Source of the DNA: Prevotella sp.
Lineage (GTDB): Bacteria; Bacteroidota; Bacteroidia; Bacteroidales; Bacteroidaceae
Length of the DNA stretch: 50,687 bases
Reading direction: 5' to 3'
Assembly (NCBI GenBank): GCA_017389705.1
Contig: JAFPEE010000153.1
Location: 1-50,687, forward strand
The position numbers and the translations under genes are program-made. The notes beneath the pieces are model-generated. The model ran no database searches. It saw only the letters and a program-made list of their open reading frames with translations, and had not been told where the DNA came from. Of this stretch, positions 8,268 to 16,407 are shown one piece after another. Position 1 is the first letter of the stretch; every line of letters begins with the position of its first letter.

Positions 8268-9569
8268 ATGCGAAAAATACTGATTATGGCGGCCTTGGTT
8301 GCCTTTGTTGTCAGTCTTCAAGCTCAAACTGTCCGTGACGAGATTCGTAAGAACATACGTTGCTCAGCCAGCAACTATATGGCATATCCAAATCCTGTGC
8401 AGCATGAGCTGACACCGGCTCCCAAAGGGAAACAACCGTTCTACATCAGTCACTATGGACGACATGGGTCACGCTATCATAATAAACCTGACACCTATGA
8501 TATACCGTACCTGATGTTGGCTAAGGCAGACAGTCTGGGAAAGCTCACCCGTTTAGGGCGTGACGTGTTGCATCGTTTGGATGTGATTCGTAAGGATGCC
8601 TATGAGCGTTGGGGTGAGTTGACAGATCTTGGGGCCAGTCAGCATCGAAACATCATGCGACGTATGGTGGAACGTTTTCCGGAGGTGTTTGAGGGGTGGG
8701 CATCCATTGATGCCCGCAGCACTACGATGACACGTTGCATCCTCTCGATGGAGAACGCCATGCTACAGCTGTCTAAGATGAGGCCTGGGGTGAACATCCA
8801 CCATAATGCCACCCATCGTGACATGTATTACCTGAACCAGCAGGACAGGCAGCTGTTTGCCATGAAGATGGACTCGGCCACGAAGGTTCGCTACGATGCC
8901 TTTGCCCAGAAACATGAAAACAACGACCGTCTGATGCACGAGCTGTTCAACGATTCGGCCTATGTGCGTCAGCATGTGGATGCGGGCAGGCTGAATTATC
9001 ATCTTTTCAAGGTGGCCAGCAATATCCAAAGTACGGATGTACGCAAGAACATTACGCTGTATGATCTATTCACAGACGATGAGGCTTATAACAACTGGAA
9101 GAAGGAGAACGCCTGGTGGTATGTCTGCTTTGGCGGCTCTTCCATCAATGGCAGTCTGCAACCCTACACACAGCGTAATCTGCTGCGTCGGATTATAGAG
9201 CAGGCTGACAGCTGCATCCGTTTGGAGAAGCCAGGCGTACAGCTGCGCTATGGCCATGAGACAGTGTTGCTGCCATTGGTATGTCTGTTGGATGTCAATG
9301 GCTATGGGTTGGCAACAGACAATCTGGAGTCCTTGGACAAGAAGGGATGGGCAAACTACAAGATATTCCCTATGGCAGCCAATCTGCAGCTGATATTCTA
9401 TCGCAAGAATGCCCAGGACGACGATGTGCTGGTAAAGGTACTGCTCAACGAGAATGAGGCCACGCTGCCGTTGAAACGGGTTGAAGAGGCCTATTATCAC
9501 TGGAAGGACTTCCGTGACTATTACCTGCTGAAGCTGGATGCATATGAACAACTGATAAGCAAGGAATGA
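8268..9569 (+). CDS. Secreted histidine-type acid phosphatase, MINPP/phytase-like (copy 1)
   Basis: 433 residues with a signal peptide (MRKILIMAALVAFVVSLQAQ). The histidine phosphatase clan 2 signature is clear: YGRHGSRY with R65-H66 (phosphohistidine) and R69, and a C-terminal H330-E331 in YGHETV that matches the HAE/HD proton-donor motif. Family members remove phosphate from inositol phosphates or other phosphomonoesters in the periplasm or outside the cell. The HE-type motif points to the multiple inositol polyphosphate phosphatase (MINPP) group known from gut Bacteroides, but the substrate is inference. The stop overlaps the start of copy 2 by 4 nt (ATGA), so the two are translationally coupled. 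Start chosen from promoter spacing and signal peptide. Confidence 0.93.
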   Translation: MRKILIMAALVAFVVSLQAQTVRDEIRKNIRCSASNYMAYPNPVQHELTPAPKGKQPFYISHYGRHGSRYHNKPDTYDIPYLMLAKADSLGKLTRLGRDVLHRLDVIRKDAYERWGELTDLGASQHRNIMRRMVERFPEVFEGWASIDARSTTMTRCILSMENAMLQLSKMRPGVNIHHNATHRDMYYLNQQDRQLFAMKMDSATKVRYDAFAQKHENNDRLMHELFNDSAYVRQHVDAGRLNYHLFKVASNIQSTDVRKNITLYDLFTDDEAYNNWKKENAWWYVCFGGSSINGSLQPYTQRNLLRRIIEQADSCIRLEKPGVQLRYGHETVLLPLVCLLDVNGYGLATDNLESLDKKGWANYKIFPMAANLQLIFYRKNAQDDDVLVKVLLNENEATLPLKRVEEAYYHWKDFRDYYLLKLDAYEQLISKE

Positions 9570-10918
9570 AGGCAATGATTGGGAATAGAAAATATAAAGA
9601 TCTCAGTATGAGGGCAATAGGATTCCTATTGCTGCTGCCTTTTGTATTTGCCTGTCTGCCCGTCAAGGCCCAAAGCGCCTTTGCCCTCATCACCAGCAAC
9701 CGCAACTTCTCTGCCAGCAACTACTGTATCTATCCTGACAGCATAGAGCCTGTGATGACGGAAGTACCTGCAGGCAAGAAACCCTTCTACATCTCGCACT
9801 ATGGGCGCCATGGCTCGCGTTATCTCAGCAATCGCAAAGGCTATGATATACCCTACCAGATGTTGGCCAAGGCTGACAGCCTGGGAAAGCTGACACCGAC
9901 AGGTAAGGAGGTTTTTGCCGAGATGGCCATGATTCTGCAGGATACGGAAGGGCGTTGGGGCGATTTGACGGGATTGGGCAAACAACAGCATCGTGACATT
10001 GCCCGTCGCATGATAGAGCACTTCCCTGAGGTTTTTGAGGGTGCTGCCCGTATCGATGCCCGTAGCACGACAGTCAATCGTTGCATTGTTTCCATGGGAG
10101 CAGCAATGCAACAGATGATAGCTTTGAACCCGAAGCTCCGTATCACGATGGAAGCGTCGAAGCGTGACATGTGGTTTATGAACTACCAGGATATGCACCT
10201 TCGAGCGCTGATGAATACGCCGGCAACGAAAGCCGCCTACGATAAGTTCTCGGCATCACGTATCAGCAATCCCAGGCTGATGCACCTATTGTTCAACGAC
10301 TCGGTATATGCTAAGGAACAGGTGAGTGAGGAGTGGCTTAACTATTATCTGCTGAAGACAGCGCTCATACAGCAGAACACATCAATGAGCAAGCGAAGCA
10401 AGCTTATTGATTATTTCTCTTATGAGGAGATTCACCGGTTCTGGCAGCGAGAGAATGCGTGGTGGTATTTCACCTATGGCCCCTCGCCCTTGAATGGTGG
10501 CAAGCAGCCTTATACCCAGCGTAAATTGTTGCGTCGCATCATAGAGCAGGCAGACAGTTGTATTCGTATGGAGGCTCCCGGTGCCCAGTTGCGCTATGGC
10601 CACGAGACGGTAGTGTTGCCTTTGACCTGTCTGCTGGGCATTAATGGCTTTGACTTCCAGACGGAAGACCTGGAGCATTTGGAGGAAAGTGGCTGGTGGG
10701 CTTGCCTGGTATTCCCCATGGCTTCCAATATTCAAATCGTGTTCTATCGTGAGAGCCCAAAGGATAAGGATGTCCTTATCAAGGTGTTGCTGAACGAGCG
10801 CGAGACACGCCTGCCCTTGCCTGACGAGCTGGCACCTTACTATCGTTGGAAAGACTTCCGTGAATACTACCTGAAGAAACTCGACGCCTACGAGGAAATA
10901 CCCGTCAGCGAAAAGTGA
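9566..10918 (+). CDS. Secreted histidine-type acid phosphatase, MINPP/phytase-like (copy 2)
   Basis: Paralogue of the preceding gene with the same block order: YISHYGRHGSRY (R81, H82), the DARSTT and NPR/RLMHLLFNDSVY segments, PYTQR-LLRRIIEQADSCIR and YGHETV near the C-terminus. 450 residues from the overlapping ATG at 9566. A second start at 9608 (MRAIGFLLLLPFVF) would give a more standard signal peptide and cannot be excluded. Predicted exported phosphomonoesterase. The tandem pair probably arose by duplication, and divergence between copies suggests different substrates. The gene ends 3 nt from the convergent sufE stop with no hairpin between them. Confidence 0.92.
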   Translation: MKAMIGNRKYKDLSMRAIGFLLLLPFVFACLPVKAQSAFALITSNRNFSASNYCIYPDSIEPVMTEVPAGKKPFYISHYGRHGSRYLSNRKGYDIPYQMLAKADSLGKLTPTGKEVFAEMAMILQDTEGRWGDLTGLGKQQHRDIARRMIEHFPEVFEGAARIDARSTTVNRCIVSMGAAMQQMIALNPKLRITMEASKRDMWFMNYQDMHLRALMNTPATKAAYDKFSASRISNPRLMHLLFNDSVYAKEQVSEEWLNYYLLKTALIQQNTSMSKRSKLIDYFSYEEIHRFWQRENAWWYFTYGPSPLNGGKQPYTQRKLLRRIIEQADSCIRMEAPGAQLRYGHETVVLPLTCLLGINGFDFQTEDLEHLEESGWWACLVFPMASNIQIVFYRESPKDKDVLIKVLLNERETRLPLPDELAPYYRWKDFREYYLKKLDAYEEIPVSEK

Positions 10919-10921
10919 TGA

Positions 10922-11344
10922 TTATTGTTTAGCCTGAAAAGCCAAGGCATACATGCGCATCTGCTTCACCATGGCCAGCAGGCCATTGGAGCGGGTAGGT
11001 GAGAGGTGTTCCTTGAGGCCTATCTCGTTGATGAAGTAAAGGTCGGCATCCAGGATTTCCTTAGGGGTATGTCCTGACAGCACCCGGATGAGCAGGGCCA
11101 CAATGCCTTTTACAATCAATGCGTCACTCTCGGCCGTGAAGTCGATGATGCCGTCCTTGTAGTCTGCCTGAAGCCATACACGGCTTTGGCAACCGTCAAT
11201 GAGGTTGCTCTCTACCTTATACTGTTCGTCCAGCGGCTCTTGCTCGTTTCCTAAGTCTATGAGTAGCTGATACTTGTCCATCCAGTCGTCAAAACCGCTG
11301 AACTCCTCTATAATCTCGTCTTGTATCTCGTTAATTGTTGCCAT
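10922..11344 (-). CDS. sufE: SufE-family cysteine desulfurase sulfur acceptor
   Basis: 140 residues, the typical SufE length. SufE takes persulfide sulfur from the desulfurase SufS and passes it to the SufBCD scaffold for Fe-S cluster assembly in the cytosol. The acceptor Cys is C52 in NLIDGCQSRVW, with the usual later segment LLIRVLSGHTPKEIL. The start at 11344 (MATINEIQDEIIEEF) is chosen by alignment to the family; the frame is open further upstream only because it overlaps the preceding gene. It overlaps the 3' end of the U32 gene by 14 nt, which implies coupled translation. No sufBCDS genes are nearby, so it is separated from the main suf operon. Confidence 0.95.
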   Translation of the reverse strand: MATINEIQDEIIEEFSGFDDWMDKYQLLIDLGNEQEPLDEQYKVESNLIDGCQSRVWLQADYKDGIIDFTAESDALIVKGIVALLIRVLSGHTPKEILDADLYFINEIGLKEHLSPTRSNGLLAMVKQMRMYALAFQAKQ

Positions 11345-12581
11345 TGTCTTTAATGATTTTGAATAACTTGTCACTCGGGCGAACCTTCTCTGGCACTTTG
11401 ATGCTGACACGGGTGCCTTGTCGGGCTGTCTGTACAGCCTGAACGTCATCGTGAATCTCATTGACGGTGACATAGAGAGCTCCTGTCGTGGGGCCAGTGA
11501 TGAGCATCTTGTCGCCAACGGAGAAGGTGTCGGCCTCGACAGTAAACTCTGCTACTCCTAGTCGTGAGAAGTACTTGACACCTTTACCAATATATTGTTT
11601 GCGTTCTGTAGCGTTAGAACCGTAGTTCTTGTTCCATTCGCCCAGCAGCTGGCCTTGGTAGTATCCATCCCAGAAGCCACGATTGAAAACCGTTGCCAAC
11701 CGTTCATCCCATGCGTCCTTTTTCTCTTCGGTGAAGGTGTTGTCGAGCACGCTCTGAATGGCCTCCTTGTAACACTGTACCACTGTCAGCACATATTCAG
11801 GACCTCGGGCACGTCCCTCTATCTTGAACACGCGGACACCCGACTTCATCATGCGGTCTATGAAGCGGATGGTCTTCAGGTCCTTGGGCGACATGATGTA
11901 TTTGTTGTCTATCTCAAGCTCTGTGCCTGTCTCCCGGTCTGTGACGATGTACGAGCGGCGACATATCTGCATGCAGGCTCCACGATTGGCAGAGCGCCCT
12001 GTGTTATCCAAACTCATGTAGCACTTGCCGCTGACGGCCATACACAAAGCACCGTGGCAGAACATCTCTATGCGCACCAACTTGCCCGAAGGTCCGGTGA
12101 TGTGTTGTTCCTCTATCTGACGATAGATGTCTGCTACCTGGTCGAGATTCAATTCTCGGGCCAGCACCACGACGTCAGCGAACTGGGCATAGAACTTTAG
12201 GGCTTCGATGTTCGAGATATTCAGCTGAGTAGAGAGGTGCACTTCCACTCCCACCTGGCGACAGTATGTCATGACAGCTATGTCGCAGGCAATGACGGCC
12301 GTAATGTCAGCATCATGGGCAGCGTCTACTATCTGGTGCATCAGCTCGATGTCTTCGCCATAGATGATGGTATTGACTGTCAGGTACGACTTGACACCAT
12401 GCTCCTTGCAGGTAGCGGCAATTTCTCGAAGATCGTCTATGGTAAAGTGATTGGCAGAGTGCGAACGCATATTCAGCTGTTCCACACCGAAATAGACACT
12501 TCCAGCCCCAGCTTTCAGTGCAGCAGCCAGCGCATCGCGGCTACCCACGGGGGCCATAATTTCATAATCTTTCAGATTCAT
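11331..12581 (-). CDS. Peptidase U32-family protein, TrhP (YegQ)-like tRNA hydroxylation factor
   Basis: 416 residues. The U32 signature is intact: E172-M-F-C-H-G-A-L-C180 followed by SGKC187 and a second Cys pair (C203, C207). The N-terminus (EIMAPVGSRDALAAALKAGAGSVYFG) matches the start of family TIM barrels. E. coli TrhP/YegQ works in prephenate-dependent 5-hydroxyuridine formation at tRNA position 34 and depends on Fe-S cluster biogenesis. The residues suit an Fe-S-linked role rather than a protease, so the peptidase name is historical. The overlap with sufE by 14 nt supports the Fe-S link. Other U32 groups (RlhA, UbiU/V) are possible; length and N-terminus fit TrhP better. Confidence 0.88.
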   Translation of the reverse strand: MNLKDYEIMAPVGSRDALAAALKAGAGSVYFGVEQLNMRSHSANHFTIDDLREIAATCKEHGVKSYLTVNTIIYGEDIELMHQIVDAAHDADITAVIACDIAVMTYCRQVGVEVHLSTQLNISNIEALKFYAQFADVVVLARELNLDQVADIYRQIEEQHITGPSGKLVRIEMFCHGALCMAVSGKCYMSLDNTGRSANRGACMQICRRSYIVTDRETGTELEIDNKYIMSPKDLKTIRFIDRMMKSGVRVFKIEGRARGPEYVLTVVQCYKEAIQSVLDNTFTEEKKDAWDERLATVFNRGFWDGYYQGQLLGEWNKNYGSNATERKQYIGKGVKYFSRLGVAEFTVEADTFSVGDKMLITGPTTGALYVTVNEIHDDVQAVQTARQGTRVSIKVPEKVRPSDKLFKIIKDNGNN

Positions 12582-12586
12582 GGCTG

Positions 12587-12594
12587 CAAAGTTA
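12587..12594 (-). promoter_or_regulatory. -7 element very close to the U32 start codon
   Basis: Minus-strand TAACTTTG at 12594-12587 ends only 5 nt before the ATG at 12581. If used, transcription would begin at or next to the start codon. No TTTG is found at the usual distance upstream. Confidence 0.5.
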
Positions 12595-12616
12595 CAAATA
12601 AATGAGAAATTATTCG

Positions 12617-12624
12617 TATCTTTG
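12617..12624 (+). promoter_or_regulatory. -7 element for the pectin-related unit
   Basis: TATCTTTG followed by C, 28 nt before the ATG at 12653. It matches the Bacteroidota -7 consensus; the -33 element is not convincing. Confidence 0.6.
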
Positions 12625-12652
12625 CAGCAAAATCAAACTACAAAGACGAAAA

Positions 12653-13006
12653 ATGAAGAAGATTCTATGGACTGGCAACCTGCTGCTGCTCTGCAGCATT
12701 GCCCTTGCCGACAACGGCCCCAAAACCGCTATCGACGGAACAACCGTTCAAAAAATCACCTTCGATGGTGACAAGATGACGATTAAGTACAATAACGGAA
12801 CAGCTGATGCTACATTCGATTTTGCAGATGTTATTATCAGCTTCAGCGGTTCGACGAGTATCAAGGAACGTATCTCTATGGCTCGAAGTGCTGGATTGGA
12901 AGGAAAGAAGATATACACAGTGAAAGGTGTGTATATGGGAAAGAGCGTGGCTCGCTTGCAGCCAGGACTCTACGTGATAGATGGGAAAAAAATACTCATT
13001 AAATAA
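12653..13006 (+). CDS. Small secreted protein: stand-alone copy of a module usually fused to Prevotella secreted proteins
   Basis: 117 residues with a signal peptide (MKKILWTGNLLLLCSIALA). The start at 12653 is preferred over 12602, which would lie upstream of the -7 element. After the signal, the protein has a short beta-rich unit (TVQKITFDGDKMTIKYNNG, then FADVIISFS) and a C-terminal IYTVKGVYMG...LQPGLYVIDGKKILIK. The latter resembles the C-terminal tail found on many Prevotella and other Bacteroidota secreted proteins, which is often discussed as a sorting or anchoring domain. Here the module has no catalytic domain attached. It is 16 nt upstream of the pectate lyase gene, whose N-terminus carries a similar VQLKLTDG..DIQELTFDNG unit. 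Function unknown. Confidence 0.82.
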   Translation: MKKILWTGNLLLLCSIALADNGPKTAIDGTTVQKITFDGDKMTIKYNNGTADATFDFADVIISFSGSTSIKERISMARSAGLEGKKIYTVKGVYMGKSVARLQPGLYVIDGKKILIK

Positions 13007-13022
13007 CAGGAGGACATAAGAT

Positions 13023-15233
13023 ATGAAATATCTATCATCATTTATCACGATACTTACGCTGATGCTGGGCATGAATGCTCAAGGTCAAAACGACGTTAAG
13101 CAGGATGCCACCAAGAATCAGGTTCAACTGAAACTGACGGATGGTACTTCCAAATACTATAATACTGCTGACATACAAGAGCTGACTTTCGACAATGGTA
13201 ACGTGACTGCAGGACGGGACCAATATAGTAATAATGTGTCAACTATCTCCTTTGCCAAGGGTATTTCTGCTAAGGTAAACATCACAGAGGCCAAAGGGTG
13301 GCTGGAGTCAGCCTATGTAAAGTTCAACCTGTATGACAACATCCAGAAATACAATGTTTACGTCAAGGGAGGCCAGTATGCTGAATACACCAAAATAGAC
13401 AGCGAATTGGTTCGCAATTATGGCTCTTACGGACGTGCCGATGTGGTAGGGCTAAAGGCGGGAACCAACTATCAACTGAAAGTAGTTCCCGTGAATGGCG
13501 ATGACACGGAACTGATACAATTTGCTAGCGAGACAGAGGTGCTGGAGACAAAGAACTACTCACGTCAGGGCTTTGCTTTCAAGAATGGTTATGAACCAGG
13601 AGCCTATCAGGCAGACGGAACACTGAAGCCTAACGCCAAAGTGCTATATGTGACGAAGGACAATGCCAAGACCATTTCTACCGATGTGGCTGGTGCTGAA
13701 CAGAACCCCTGTGTAGGTCTTCAAACCATCATAGCAGCTTACGAAAAAGGACAAGATAAAACACCTATTGCTTTCCGGTTTATTGGTCTTATTAAAAAGG
13801 GTGACCTTGATGCCATTGGCAGTAGCGAAGAGGGTATTCAGGTGAAAGGCCGCAAGGCCGACTCCGAGCTGAACCTCACCTTTGAGGGCATTGGTGACGA
13901 TGCTACGGTTCATGGCTTTGGCTTCCTGATACGAAACAGCAAGAGTGTTGAGTTCCGTAACTTCGGCATCATGCGCTGTATGGACGATGGCTTGTCGCTC
14001 GATACTGACAACTCTAATATTTGGATACACCATATGGACTTTTTCTATGGTCCTAATGGTGGTGGCGATCACGCCAAGGGTGACGGCTCCTGCGACGTAA
14101 AGTCTGACTCCAAGCTGGTGACCGTTTCCTACAACCGCTTCTGGGATACTGGCAAGACCAATATGTTTGGCATGAAGAGTGAGAGTGGTCCTAACTATAT
14201 CTCCTATGACCACAACTGGTTCGACCATTCCGACTCGCGTCATCCCCGTGTTCGTACCATGTCTGTACATGTCTGGAACAACTACTTCGACAACGTAGCC
14301 AAATATGGTGTGGGAGCCACTTCGGGTTCCAGCGTTTTTGTAGAGAATAACTATTTCCTGAAGACTAAGAAGCCTATCCTCTCATCGATGCAGGGTACGG
14401 ATGCCTTGGGTAGTGGCACTTTCTCTGGTGAAGATGGTGGCATGATAAAGGCTTTTGGCAATCACTTCGACACGACCATTTCCAACTTCAAATATTACAC
14501 CCAAAACAATCCCGCCTCTACGGGCTATGATGCTTATGCGACAAGCACTCGTAACGAACAGGTACCTGCTACGGAAGTGACGAAGCAAGGAGGAACCTCT
14601 TATAATAATTTCGATACCGATGCTTCGCTCATGTACGAGTATGACGTAGTGGCTGCCGAGGATGTTCCAGCCCTTGTTACGGGATACTATGGAGCAGGTC
14701 GCATGAATCATGGCGACTTCACTTATTCATTCCCTGACAATGTGGGTAGCGATGATGCCGACTCTGCCTATGATTCCACTTTGGGTGGACTGCTCGACAA
14801 CTATCAGACAAGTCTCCTTGGCATCTTTGGCGAAGAGAGCGCCTCAGGGGAAGAAGAAGGTGGAGGCGATACCCCCACGCCAGAAGGAACTATCGTGTGT
14901 TCCTTCGACAAGACGGGTGTTCCTTCCAATACGTTCTTTACCGTTGTTGGTAATGGTTCAAACAGCAAAGGGAAGGCAACTGTTGACGGCGTGGAATATA
15001 CAACCTGCCTGAAGATGGAGAGCTCAACCTCTATCAAGTTCACATTAACTGATAAGCGTAAGATGACCCTTTACTTTGCTGACACGGAAACTGCCAGCAT
15101 CAAGATTAATGGAACTAAGATTAGTGGTTCTGGCAGTACTTATAGCCAAGTTCTGGAGACGGGTAGTTACGAGTTGACAAAGGATAAGAGCGTCAACCTC
15201 TTCTACATCAAACTGGAGCCTGTAACGGAATGA
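13023..15233 (+). CDS. Secreted polysaccharide lyase family 1 pectate lyase
   Basis: 736 residues: a signal peptide (to about residue 20), a short beta unit (residues about 35-60), a fibronectin III-like region (about 80-175), a PL1 parallel beta-helix (about 200-560), then a linker GEEEGGGDTPTPEG and a C-terminal beta-sandwich-like domain that may bind carbohydrate. PL1 landmarks are SNIWIHHMDFFYGPNGGGD, WDTGKTNMFGMKS and the S-RHPR motif at R406-R409 containing the catalytic Arg. It cleaves homogalacturonan by Ca-dependent beta-elimination. The next gene starts inside its stop (ATGA overlap at 15230), tying the lyase to the protease and the rhamnose mutarotase downstream. Family call firm. 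Confidence 0.95.
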   Translation: MKYLSSFITILTLMLGMNAQGQNDVKQDATKNQVQLKLTDGTSKYYNTADIQELTFDNGNVTAGRDQYSNNVSTISFAKGISAKVNITEAKGWLESAYVKFNLYDNIQKYNVYVKGGQYAEYTKIDSELVRNYGSYGRADVVGLKAGTNYQLKVVPVNGDDTELIQFASETEVLETKNYSRQGFAFKNGYEPGAYQADGTLKPNAKVLYVTKDNAKTISTDVAGAEQNPCVGLQTIIAAYEKGQDKTPIAFRFIGLIKKGDLDAIGSSEEGIQVKGRKADSELNLTFEGIGDDATVHGFGFLIRNSKSVEFRNFGIMRCMDDGLSLDTDNSNIWIHHMDFFYGPNGGGDHAKGDGSCDVKSDSKLVTVSYNRFWDTGKTNMFGMKSESGPNYISYDHNWFDHSDSRHPRVRTMSVHVWNNYFDNVAKYGVGATSGSSVFVENNYFLKTKKPILSSMQGTDALGSGTFSGEDGGMIKAFGNHFDTTISNFKYYTQNNPASTGYDAYATSTRNEQVPATEVTKQGGTSYNNFDTDASLMYEYDVVAAEDVPALVTGYYGAGRMNHGDFTYSFPDNVGSDDADSAYDSTLGGLLDNYQTSLLGIFGEESASGEEEGGGDTPTPEGTIVCSFDKTGVPSNTFFTVVGNGSNSKGKATVDGVEYTTCLKMESSTSIKFTLTDKRKMTLYFADTETASIKINGTKISGSGSTYSQVLETGSYELTKDKSVNLFYIKLEPVTE

Positions 15234-16030
15234 GGATACGGATAGTTGTCTTCATGGTTATGATACTACTGCTCTTGGGATGCAGTAAACGCCCTCCTAA
15301 GAAGTTTACCCATGACGTGCTGTTGCCTATGACGCCAGTGAAGGACCAGGGTAAGACGGAGCTATGTTGGGCATATGCCATGTTGGCAACTATTGAGACG
15401 GAGCACATCCTGCGAGGTGATTCCGTCAACCTGTCACCCGTCTACATCGAACGCATGCTACCACATTATCTCCCCTCTCCTAATAAGGAGCATCCCCAGC
15501 GTGCCATGGGACAGACCTTACTCAATATGATAGGTCGGTTTGGTGTGGTGGGCTATGATGTGTTGCCTGACGATGCCTCCTCAGATCTTCCTACACCCGA
15601 ATGGGTATTTATGCTGGGAGCCAGATATACACCTCTGGAGTTTAGCCATTCGGTATGTGCTCCTGACGAATACCTGTCACTGACCTGTTGGCCTGACTCG
15701 CCTTATTATAAAAAGGTAGAGGTGCCGGTGCCCGACAACTGGGAGCACAATCGACTGCTGAACATCCCTATAGACACCTTACGCCAGCGCGTCGACCGCG
15801 CCCTGCGCCATCGCCATCCCGTCTGCTGGGAGAGTAGGGGTCATGCCATGGCTGTGGTGGGAATGGCCCACGATGAAACGGGAAAACCTTATTACGTGAT
15901 GAAGAACTCATGGGGTAAGAGAGGACCATACGACGGGCTGGTGTATATGTCAGCCCGTAAGATGTGGCGCGACATGATAGCGATTTATATGACTAAACAA
16001 GCATACTACTATGACGAAGACCAAGACTGA
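15230..16030 (+). CDS. Papain-like (C1 family) cysteine protease lipoprotein
   Basis: 266 residues. The signal peptide ends in lipobox LLLLGC (lipid on C18), followed by a basic stretch SKRPPKK rather than an acidic surface-export signal, so it may stay facing the periplasm. The papain-type catalytic set is complete: Q40 and C46 in VKDQGKTELCWAYA, H205 in GHAMAVVG, N226 in KNSWG. There is no propeptide to speak of; the catalytic domain begins within 20 residues of the lipid Cys. It overlaps the pectate lyase by 4 nt and the mutarotase by 20 nt. A protease inside a pectin unit is unusual: it could mature secreted enzymes or degrade plant cell-wall proteins, both inference. Substrate unknown. 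Confidence 0.9.
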   Translation: MRIRIVVFMVMILLLLGCSKRPPKKFTHDVLLPMTPVKDQGKTELCWAYAMLATIETEHILRGDSVNLSPVYIERMLPHYLPSPNKEHPQRAMGQTLLNMIGRFGVVGYDVLPDDASSDLPTPEWVFMLGARYTPLEFSHSVCAPDEYLSLTCWPDSPYYKKVEVPVPDNWEHNRLLNIPIDTLRQRVDRALRHRHPVCWESRGHAMAVVGMAHDETGKPYYVMKNSWGKRGPYDGLVYMSARKMWRDMIAIYMTKQAYYYDEDQD

Positions 16031-16400
16031 AGGCTATAAGGTACAGGAGTATCATGGCCCTGTGAAACGTTACTGCCAGACGATGGACCTACGCGACAAT
16101 GCTGAACTGATTCGTAAATATCGTGAGGCACACGATAAAGAACATTTCTGGGATGAGATTAAGCAGGGCATCCGCTCAGTAGGCATCCTGGAGATGGAGA
16201 TTTACATTCTGGGCACCCGCCTGTTTATGATTGTGGAAGCACCACTGGACTTCGACTGGGACTCCGCCATGCAACGCTTGGCAACATTGCCTCGTCAGGA
16301 GGAGTGGGAGGCATATGTTGCTCAGTTCCAGCTGTGCAATGAAAACGCCACTTCCGATGAGAAGTGGCGTATGATGGAAAGAATGTTCTATCTGTATTAA
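16011..16400 (+). CDS. L-rhamnose mutarotase family protein (RhaM/RhaU)
   Basis: 129 residues, slightly longer than the usual ~105 because of an N-terminal extension (MTKTKTEGYKVQEYHGPV). The family core is clear: RYCQTMDLRDN, Y-REAHDKEHFWDEI with the conserved Tyr and His region, GILEMEIYILGTRLFMIVEA and the C-terminal QEEWEAYVAQFQ. RhaM interconverts alpha- and beta-L-rhamnopyranose to feed rhamnose catabolism; some relatives act on other 6-deoxy sugars. The 20-nt overlap with the protease gene indicates one transcript. Its presence after a pectate lyase suggests rhamnogalacturonan use. No rhaA, rhaB or rhaD is in the window. It ends 7 nt from the convergent cysS stop. Confidence 0.92.
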   Translation: MTKTKTEGYKVQEYHGPVKRYCQTMDLRDNAELIRKYREAHDKEHFWDEIKQGIRSVGILEMEIYILGTRLFMIVEAPLDFDWDSAMQRLATLPRQEEWEAYVAQFQLCNENATSDEKWRMMERMFYLY

Positions 16401-16407
16401 GCTTGCC

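Noticed and set aside
8184-8268. Longer start for the first phosphatase at 8184
   Set aside because: It lies upstream of the promoter and would place 28 odd residues before a clean signal peptide.
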